Shown in pieces: positions 7,278 through 11,933 of a DNA stretch of 11,933 bases. A model generated the notes under the pieces. That model was given only the letters and a program-made list of their open reading frames with translations. It was not told the DNA's origin and ran no database searches. Every line of letters begins with the position of its first letter. The stretch's first letter is position 1. Origin of the DNA: an uncultured Chitinophagaceae bacterium (GTDB lineage: Bacteria > Bacteroidota > Bacteroidia > Chitinophagales > Chitinophagaceae); contig CAMPGT010000121.1 in NCBI GenBank assembly GCA_946885665.1, positions 1-11,933 on the forward strand, written 5' to 3'. Made by a program: the position numbers and the translations under genes.

Positions 7278-7285
7278 TATCTTTG
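7278..7285 (+). promoter_or_regulatory. Candidate -7 promoter element for metK
   Basis: TATCTTTG matches TAnnTTTG fully and lies in the 57-bp gap, 39 bp before the metK ATG. No TTG is found at the expected upstream spacing. The gap is too short to hold a classical SAM-I riboswitch together with its promoter. Confidence 0.4.
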
Positions 7286-7324
7286 CGCTACTTCAAATAA
7301 TTCTATCATTCAATATTACTGAAC

Positions 7325-8575
7325 ATGCCCTATTTATTTACATCTGAAAGTGTTTCTGAAGGTCATCCCGATAAAGTTGCCGACCAAATTTCAGATGCAT
7401 TGATAGATAATTTCCTGGCTTTTGATCCGCAATCCAAAGTGGCTTGCGAAACGCTTGTAACCACCGGCCAGGTAGTGCTCGCGGGCGAAGTAAAGTCGAA
7501 GGCCTACCTCGATGTGCAGGAAATTGCCCGCAACGTAATCCGCAAAATCGGTTACACGAAAAGTGAATACATGTTCGAAGCCAGCTCCTGCGGGGTATTA
7601 TCTGCCATTCACGAACAGTCGGCAGACATTAACCAGGGTGTGGACAGGAAGAAAAAGGAAGAGCAGGGCGCCGGTGACCAGGGTATGATGTTCGGCTATG
7701 CCAGCAACGAAACGGAAGACTACATGCCGCTTGCACTGGACATTGCTCATAAATTGCTCATAGAGCTGGCCGCGCTGAGGAGGGAGAACAAGCAGATCAG
7801 GTACCTGCGCCCCGACGCCAAGAGCCAGGTTACACTCGAATATGATGATAACAACAAACCGATAAGAATAGACGCCATTGTAGTATCCACCCAGCACGAC
7901 GACTTCGACACCGAGGCAAAGATGCAGCAGCGAATTGGCGATGACATCAAAAAGATCCTTATCCCCCGCGTAAAGGCAAAGTATAAGAAGTACGGAAAGC
8001 TATTTAACGACAAGATCAGGTACCATGTTAACCCTACGGGCAAGTTTGTGATCGGCGGACCGCATGGCGACACGGGATTGACGGGAAGAAAAATAATTGT
8101 TGACACCTACGGCGGTAAAGGGGCTCATGGCGGTGGCGCGTTCAGCGGCAAGGATCCATCGAAAGTGGACAGGTCGGCGGCATACGCCACGAGGCACATC
8201 GCCAAGAACCTGGTGGCGGCAGGTGTGTGCGACGAGGTGCTGGTGCAGGTTTCTTATGCTATCGGTGTGGCGCAGCCGATGGGAATTTATATCAATACTT
8301 ACGGCACTGCGAAAGTGAAGCTCAGCGACGGCGCGATTGCGAAAGCCGTCGAATCTATTTTCGACATGCGCCCTTATTTCATAGAGCAGCGCCTGAAGCT
8401 TCGCAATCCCATTTACAGTGAAACTGCGGCTTACGGACATATGGGCCGCAAGAATGAAGCAGTGGAAAAAACTTTCTCTTCGCCCGACGGTAAGGTGATC
8501 AAAAAGAAAGTGGAACTGTTTACGTGGGAGAAGCTGGATTACGTGGGAAAGATTAAGAAGGCGTTTGGAATTTAA
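7325..8575 (+). CDS. metK: S-adenosylmethionine synthetase (methionine adenosyltransferase), MetK
   Basis: MetK makes S-adenosylmethionine from methionine and ATP, releasing phosphate and pyrophosphate; it is a cytoplasmic homo-oligomer. Seen: 416 residues. The N-terminus [20 protein letters not shown] carries the His of the SEGHPDK ATP-binding motif. [12 protein letters not shown] (signature 1, about 116-127) and [19 protein letters not shown] (signature 2, about 271-289) are both intact, as are [13 protein letters not shown] and [10 protein letters not shown]. The family is usually 380-420 residues, so this is full length. The ATG at 7325 begins four residues before the conserved block and is the evident start. 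The gene is probably a single transcription unit with its own promoter; the repeat-bearing gap behind it may end transcription. The SAM made here supplies methyltransferases such as the RlmB-type enzyme further downstream. Confidence 0.98.
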   Translation: MPYLFTSESVSEGHPDKVADQISDALIDNFLAFDPQSKVACETLVTTGQVVLAGEVKSKAYLDVQEIARNVIRKIGYTKSEYMFEASSCGVLSAIHEQSADINQGVDRKKKEEQGAGDQGMMFGYASNETEDYMPLALDIAHKLLIELAALRRENKQIRYLRPDAKSQVTLEYDDNNKPIRIDAIVVSTQHDDFDTEAKMQQRIGDDIKKILIPRVKAKYKKYGKLFNDKIRYHVNPTGKFVIGGPHGDTGLTGRKIIVDTYGGKGAHGGGAFSGKDPSKVDRSAAYATRHIAKNLVAAGVCDEVLVQVSYAIGVAQPMGIYINTYGTAKVKLSDGAIAKAVESIFDMRPYFIEQRLKLRNPIYSETAAYGHMGRKNEAVEKTFSSPDGKVIKKKVELFTWEKLDYVGKIKKAFGI

Positions 8576-8582
8576 ACGCTGA

Positions 8583-8722
8583 AAGTTAAAACTTAGAAGT
8601 TAAAAATAACTGCGATCGGGTTTTAGAACCTGGACCTTTGAAAATTAAATAAAGAAATTCCTGCAGCATTTAACTGGTTGCAATGCCTTTGGTTTTAACT
8701 TTTAACTTTTAAGTTTGAACTT
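8583..8722. repeat. Inverted repeat of 23-nt arms built from 7-nt AT-rich units
   Basis: The left arm (8583-8605) and the reverse complement of the right arm (8700-8722) match at 21 of 23 positions, with 94 nt between them. The arms are made of 7-mers. The left arm reads GTTAAAA, CTTAGAA, GTTAAAA from 8585. The right side, on the minus strand, has GTTCAAA, CTTAAAA and then GTTAAAA twice. It fills nearly the whole gap between metK and the Nudix gene and ends 3 bp before that gene's ATG. No clear target-site duplication flanks it. It could be a small non-autonomous element, a dispersed intergenic repeat, or a terminator hairpin. Confidence 0.65.
8693..8720 (+). repeat. Four tandem 7-nt units before the Nudix gene
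   Basis: Four 7-mers follow one another: TTTTAAC twice, then TTTTAAG and TTTGAAC. They form the right arm of the larger inverted repeat plus one extra unit, and sit immediately before the ATG at 8726, where ribosome binding would occur. Confidence 0.7.
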
Positions 8723-8725
8723 AAT

Positions 8726-9277
8726 ATGGACAATCCCTGGAAGGTTCTCTCAGAAAATGAGGTTTACGATAATTCCTGGATAAGGGTGACGGAGTTTGGC
8801 GTTATCAATCCCGGCGGAGGGAGAGGCATCTACGGCAAGGTTCATTTTAAAAATTACGCCATCGGCGTCATCGTACTCGACGAATTACTCAACACTTATC
8901 TCGTCGGCCAGTACCGGTTTCCAATGAATAAATATAGCTGGGAGATCCCGGAAGGGGGAGGCAACCTCCATACGGATCCGCTTGTCAGCGCGCAAAGGGA
9001 GCTGCAGGAAGAAACGGGGCTTGTTGCGCATTCGTGGGAAAAGATACTGGAGATGGATCTCAGCAACTCCGTTACCGATGAACATGCTTTCGTTTACCTT
9101 GCGTGGAACCTTGAGCAGCAAATGGCTTCGCCGGAGGAAACGGAGCAGCTTGAAGTGAAAAAGATGCGGTTTGAAGATGCCTACCGCATGGTTGAAGATG
9201 GCGAGATAAGCGATTCCATTACCGTTGCTGCCATTTTAAAAGTTAAACTCATGATAACCGATGGGAGGATCACCTGA
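8726..9277 (+). CDS. Nudix hydrolase, ADP-ribose pyrophosphatase-like
   Basis: This 183-residue protein is of the type that splits nucleoside diphosphates linked to another moiety, such as ADP-ribose or ADP-sugars; the exact substrate cannot be read from sequence. Seen: an N-terminal beta-rich part (1-50), then the Nudix box at 77-99 starting GGGNLHTDP and ending RELQEETGL. The metal-binding core REUxEExGU (Arg91, Glu92, Glu95, Glu96) is intact. The earlier Glu of Gx5Ex7REUxEExGU is replaced by Thr83. The preceding SWEIPEGG is typical of the ADP-ribose pyrophosphatase/NudF-like group. The ATG at 8726 gives MDNPWKVLSE, a common opening for this group. The gene follows metK after a repeat-filled gap and overlaps the rlmB-like gene by 17 bp, so the two are probably cotranscribed and translationally coupled. 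Confidence 0.88.
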   Translation: MDNPWKVLSENEVYDNSWIRVTEFGVINPGGGRGIYGKVHFKNYAIGVIVLDELLNTYLVGQYRFPMNKYSWEIPEGGGNLHTDPLVSAQRELQEETGLVAHSWEKILEMDLSNSVTDEHAFVYLAWNLEQQMASPEETEQLEVKKMRFEDAYRMVEDGEISDSITVAAILKVKLMITDGRIT

Positions 9278-10022
9278 GAGGGACGGCGCCAAGCGCCCCT
9301 CCATCATAATAGGACGCCAACCCGTGATTGAGGCGCTTGAAGCGGGAAGAGCCATCGACAAGATACTTTTGCAGTCGAACGTAAGTGGTGATGTGATTGC
9401 AAAGATCAGGCAGCTTGCCCGCGGTGCAAACGTGCCCGTGCAGGTAGTGCCTGCTGAAAAGCTTCATTCTTATACAAGGTCGAACCACCAGGGGTGTGTG
9501 GCGCTCGCTGCACTGATCCGCTATATGGATCTCCAGCAGGTCATTGACCAGGTGGTGGGTGCCGGCGAGGTTCCCTTGTTCCTGATGCTCGACGGTGTAA
9601 CGGATGTAAGAAATATCGGTGGTATGGCAAGAACCGCGGTTTGCTGCGGTGCGCAGGCGCTGATTATTCCCGATAAAGGAGTGGGTGCGCTCAATGAAGA
9701 AGCGCTGAAAGCGTCGGCCGGCGCGCTGGAACGCCTGCAGGTTTGCCGCGTGGGCAGTTTGCTGAAGGCTATCGACGATCTGCACCTGAATGGCATAAAA
9801 GTTTTCGTGTCGGCGATGGACGGCGGCAGGCAACTGGAAGATATTGACTTTACCGTTCCGTCGTGTGTGGTGATGGGCAGCGAAGGAAGGGGAGTGCAGC
9901 CGTACATCGCGAAGGCTGCTGATGAGCGGTTCAGTATTGCGATGAAGGGCGATTTCGATTCATTTAACGTATCGGTGGCGGCGGGCATTATTTTGTACCG
10001 GGTCATGCGTAAGCGCTCATAA
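9261..10022 (+). CDS. rlmB: TrmH/SpoU-family RNA 2'-O-methyltransferase, RlmB-like
   Basis: This SPOUT-class enzyme uses S-adenosylmethionine to methylate a ribose 2'-OH, most likely G2251 of 23S rRNA by family. Seen: 253 residues. The N-terminal substrate-binding domain has IIIGRQPVIEALEAG (15-29) and the SNHQG element (74-78) usual in RlmB. The catalytic knotted domain has motif 1 LDGVTDVRNIGGMARTA (110-126, with Asn118 and Arg124), motif 2 VMGSEGRGV (204-212) and motif 3 SFNVSVAAGIILY (234-246), where Phe stands at the usual SLNVS Leu. The SAM-binding knot is therefore complete. The start at 9261 lies inside the Nudix gene (17-bp overlap), and the first dozen residues are not conserved. 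Other TrmH-family rRNA or tRNA targets cannot be excluded. The next gene follows after 39 bp. Confidence 0.9.
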   Translation: MGGSPERDGAKRPSIIIGRQPVIEALEAGRAIDKILLQSNVSGDVIAKIRQLARGANVPVQVVPAEKLHSYTRSNHQGCVALAALIRYMDLQQVIDQVVGAGEVPLFLMLDGVTDVRNIGGMARTAVCCGAQALIIPDKGVGALNEEALKASAGALERLQVCRVGSLLKAIDDLHLNGIKVFVSAMDGGRQLEDIDFTVPSCVVMGSEGRGVQPYIAKAADERFSIAMKGDFDSFNVSVAAGIILYRVMRKRS

Positions 10023-10061
10023 TAATGAAGGTGATAAAATAAATTTCTACTTTGCAACCCT

Positions 10062-10940
10062 ATGCCAAAGAAACCATTGATTGATCTCGTCGAATGTCCG
10101 CGCGACGCCCTGCAGGGGTGGAAGGGGGAAATTGAGACGGATACAATCGTCAAATACCTCAACACATTACTGAAAGTTGGCTTTCATACCCTTGATTTCG
10201 GAAGTTTCGTTTCGGCGAAGGCGGTGCCCCAAATGGCCGACACCGACGAAGTGCTTTATAAGCTGGATTTGAGCAGCACCAGGACGAAATTACTGGCCAT
10301 CATCGCCAACACGCGCGGTGCCGAAGAGGCCGCTGCGCACAGCAACATCACCTACCTGGGATTTCCGTTTTCCATCTCCGACACCTTCCAACTGCGCAAC
10401 ACCAACAGCACCATCGAAGAGTCGCTGGTGCGGGTGCAGGAGATCCAGGATATCTGTGAGAAGAATAACAAGAAGCTCGTTATTTATATTTCCATGGCCT
10501 TCGGCAATCCCTATGGCGATCCGTATTCGGAGGAAATCGTTTTTAAGTGGGTGGAGAAGATGATCAGGATGGGTATCGAGATTATTTCGCTGGCCGATAC
10601 GGTGGGTGTTGCCACGCCCGAGCAGGTATATGATATTACCCGAATGCTGGTAAGCGTGCTTCCAAACACTGAAATTGGCGTGCATCTTCATTCGCGCAGG
10701 TACAACTGGAAAGAAAAGATAGATGCCGCGTTGGAGGCCAAATGCAGAAGATTTGACGGCGCAATGAAAGGCATTGGCGGGTGCCCGATGGCTAATGATG
10801 ACCTCGTGGGCAACATGAACACCGAGTTGCTGGTACCTTATTTTCAGCATTTGAAACTGCTGAATGGAATAGACCAGGAGGCATTATCGGAGGCATCGGC
10901 ATTGGCGAGTGAAATTTTTTCTTATGAGGCTCCTTCTTGA
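10062..10940 (+). CDS. Hydroxymethylglutaryl-CoA lyase-like protein (HMGL/DRE-TIM family)
   Basis: The family cleaves HMG-CoA to acetoacetate and acetyl-CoA, the last step of leucine breakdown. Seen: a 292-residue TIM-barrel protein. VECPRDALQG (10-19) carries the Arg14-Asp15 pair. DFGSFVSAKAVPQMADTDE (45-63) is the HMG-CoA lyase substrate-site block. ISLADTVGVATPEQ (175-188) follows, then metal-ligand His208 and His210 in HLHS, and the catalytic-loop Cys241 in GIGGCPMANDDLVGN. Usual length is about 285-325, so it is complete. The common GHFHDT strand reads GVHLHSRRYN, so Asp is replaced by Ser after the second His; this fits a Bacteroidota subgroup but leaves substrate specificity less certain. 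Related aldolase-type lyases are the alternative. The start ATG follows rlmB by 39 bp, and the 3' end overlaps the GSCFA gene by 17 bp. Confidence 0.88.
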   Translation: MPKKPLIDLVECPRDALQGWKGEIETDTIVKYLNTLLKVGFHTLDFGSFVSAKAVPQMADTDEVLYKLDLSSTRTKLLAIIANTRGAEEAAAHSNITYLGFPFSISDTFQLRNTNSTIEESLVRVQEIQDICEKNNKKLVIYISMAFGNPYGDPYSEEIVFKWVEKMIRMGIEIISLADTVGVATPEQVYDITRMLVSVLPNTEIGVHLHSRRYNWKEKIDAALEAKCRRFDGAMKGIGGCPMANDDLVGNMNTELLVPYFQHLKLLNGIDQEALSEASALASEIFSYEAPS

Positions 10941-11933
10941 CATAAACATAACCGGACCCGCGCAGAAAATTGATTACAGCGACGGGATAATAATGATGGG
11001 CTCATGTTTTACCGAGCATATCGGCGATCATCTTCGTGATTTGAAGTTTAAGGTGCTGCAGAACCCCAATGGTATTTTGTTTGATCCGTCATCTGTTGCC
11101 AGTGCCGTCATTTCGTATATAGATAACCGTGTGTATGGCGGGAGCGACCTTTTTTTGCTCAATGAATTGTGGCAAAGCTGGCAGCATCACAGCAGGTTTT
11201 CGGGAATCAATAAAGACGAGGTGCTGCGAAACATCAACGCCTCCCAGGATAGGGCGCATCATTTTTTGAAGAAGGCGAAATGGCTGGTCATTACGCTGGG
11301 CACAGCGTTTTCGTACAGGCTGGAGGGATCGGCGCCGGTGGCGAATTGTCACAGGGCGCCGGGCAACTGGTTCAACAAGTATATGATGCGGACGGAGGAG
11401 ATCATAACGGCGTTGGATACCTGCATTTACCGGCTTTTCCAGTTCAATAACGACGTGAATATTTTATTTACAGTGAGCCCGGTGAGGCACGTCAGGGATG
11501 GGATCGTGGAGAATAACCGGAGCAAGGCGAGGTTATTGGAAGCGGTGCATCATTTGAAGGATAAGTTTGACCGGATCCATTATTTTCCGGCTTATGAGCT
11601 CGTCATCGATGTGCTGCGGGATTACCGGTTTTACGACATCGACCTGGTGCATCCGAATTACCAGGCCACTGAATACGTGCTGGAGCAGTTCATGAAGTAT
11701 TACGTCAATGAGCGTTCGTTCGAGTTGTCGGAGGAGATTGAAAAAATTGTTATGGCGAAGCGGCACAAGCCCTTTCAACCGGATACCGATGCCCACAGAA
11801 ATTTTTTAAAGCTCAATTTGGAGCGTGCCCGCGCTTTGGCAGCCGCAAACCCATTTCTTGATTTGAAGGAGGAGATTTATTTTTTTTCGGGTAGTTGCTT
11901 GCCTAGTGTCCACCCCCGGCGCTTCGCGCCACC
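10924..11933 (+). CDS. GSCFA-domain protein (3' end not reached)
   Basis: This protein belongs to the GSCFA family, distantly related to SGNH/GDSL hydrolases; the function is unknown and it may be an esterase acting on envelope polymers. Seen: the open frame runs from ATG 10924 to the window edge, 336 codons with no stop. IIMMGSCFTEHIG (22-34) holds the GSCFA motif (Gly26-Ser27-Cys28-Phe29), with Thr at the usual Ala. NPNGILFDP (47-55), WLVITLGTAFSYRL (120-133), FTVSPVRHVRDG (182-193) and DLVHPN (240-245, an SGNH-like Asp-x-x-His) follow. No signal peptide is visible. The family is usually about 320 residues, so the end should be near. After residue 319 the frame enters an 8-T run and then SGSCLPSVHPRRFAP, which does not look like family sequence. 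One extra T in that run would bring the TAG at 11892-11894 into frame. The start lies within the preceding lyase gene. Confidence 0.85.
   Translation, partial: MRLLLDINITGPAQKIDYSDGIIMMGSCFTEHIGDHLRDLKFKVLQNPNGILFDPSSVASAVISYIDNRVYGGSDLFLLNELWQSWQHHSRFSGINKDEVLRNINASQDRAHHFLKKAKWLVITLGTAFSYRLEGSAPVANCHRAPGNWFNKYMMRTEEIITALDTCIYRLFQFNNDVNILFTVSPVRHVRDGIVENNRSKARLLEAVHHLKDKFDRIHYFPAYELVIDVLRDYRFYDIDLVHPNYQATEYVLEQFMKYYVNERSFELSEEIEKIVMAKRHKPFQPDTDAHRNFLKLNLERARALAAANPFLDLKEEIYFFSGSCLPSVHPRRFAP
11908..11933. repeat. GC-rich hairpin at the right edge, probable dispersed intergenic repeat
   Basis: A perfect 5-bp stem, GGCGC (11918-11922) and GCGCC (11926-11930), encloses a TTC loop and is flanked by C-rich sequence (CACCCCC before, ACC after). 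Its base composition is unlike the coding DNA around it. I recall very similar strings as multi-copy intergenic repeats in Bacteroidota genomes; only one copy lies in this window, so repetition cannot be shown here. Confidence 0.45.

Noticed and set aside
7268..7324. SAM riboswitch before metK
   Set aside because: The gap is only 57 bp and contains a -7-like element. No SAM-I or SAM-II type pairing or conserved core was found.
8616..8636. Short hairpin GGTT-TTAG-AACC as metK terminator
   Set aside because: Only a 4-bp stem and no following T run, so too weak to call as an intrinsic terminator.
9236..9252. Another copy of the GTTAAAA heptad near the end of the Nudix gene
   Set aside because: A single unit inside coding sequence that simply encodes Leu-Lys-Val-Lys; no tandem array.
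10047..10054. CTACTTTG as promoter of the HMG-CoA-lyase-like gene
   Set aside because: The TA is one base out of register with TAnnTTTG, and no TTG lies at the -33 spacing. The gene can equally be read from the Nudix/rlmB transcript.
9521..10165. Minus-strand open frame of about 214 codons across the rlmB-like gene
   Set aside because: Ser/Pro/Thr-rich low-complexity translation antisense to a well-supported methyltransferase; no motif and no promoter.
1..11933. CRISPR array, insertion sequence, prophage, toxin-antitoxin or defence system
   Set aside because: No regularly spaced repeats, transposase or integrase motifs, or small toxin-antitoxin gene pairs were found; the genes are core metabolism and envelope functions.

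Overview
The window reads as ordinary chromosomal DNA of a Bacteroidota bacterium, most likely of the Chitinophagaceae/Chitinophagales type. The basis is family-level recognition: a DUF4294 protein, a DUF4270 lipoprotein, a GSCFA-domain protein and a short one-domain 'glycogen/starch synthase', all typical of this phylum. TAnnTTTG-like -7 promoter elements and weak Shine-Dalgarno sequences agree with this. GC content looks middling. No rRNA, tRNA, CRISPR array, transposase or phage gene was seen. Genes are tightly packed: the largest gap is 150 bp, and no gene-free stretch exceeds 300 bp.

Layout. (1) 1-1402, plus strand: C-terminal part of a CcmF/CcsA-type cytochrome c biogenesis membrane protein, cut by the left edge. 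(2) 1480-2133, plus: secreted DUF4294 protein. (3) 2134-4886, minus: a four-gene run read right to left, panC, panD, a YbhN/LPG-synthase-TM-like membrane protein and stand-alone rfaE2 (hldE C-domain type). It combines pantothenate synthesis with LPS heptose activation. It meets the DUF4294 gene tail to tail with no bases between the stop codons. (4) 4996-7267, plus and divergent from panC: the glgA-like single-domain protein, then a DUF4270 lipoprotein. (5) 7325-8575, plus: metK. (6) 8576-8725: a 150-bp gap holding an AT-rich inverted repeat built of 7-nt units. (7) 8726-10022, plus: a Nudix hydrolase and an RlmB/TrmH-family 2'-O-methyltransferase, overlapping by 17 bp. (8) 10062 to the right edge, plus: an HMG-CoA-lyase-like enzyme and a GSCFA-domain protein, also overlapping by 17 bp. 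The last gene has no stop codon before a GC-rich hairpin that closes the window.

How they work together: panC and panD make pantothenate, the CoA precursor. RfaE2 makes ADP-heptose for LPS. MetK makes S-adenosylmethionine, which RlmB-type enzymes use to methylate 23S rRNA. The HMG-CoA-lyase-like enzyme points to leucine or HMG-CoA breakdown. These are core functions, and I found no convincing new defence, mobile or biosynthetic system. The points most worth a second look are the glgA-like protein lacking expected GlgA catalytic signatures, the heptad-built inverted repeat behind metK, and the two window edges, where the outer genes look disturbed.
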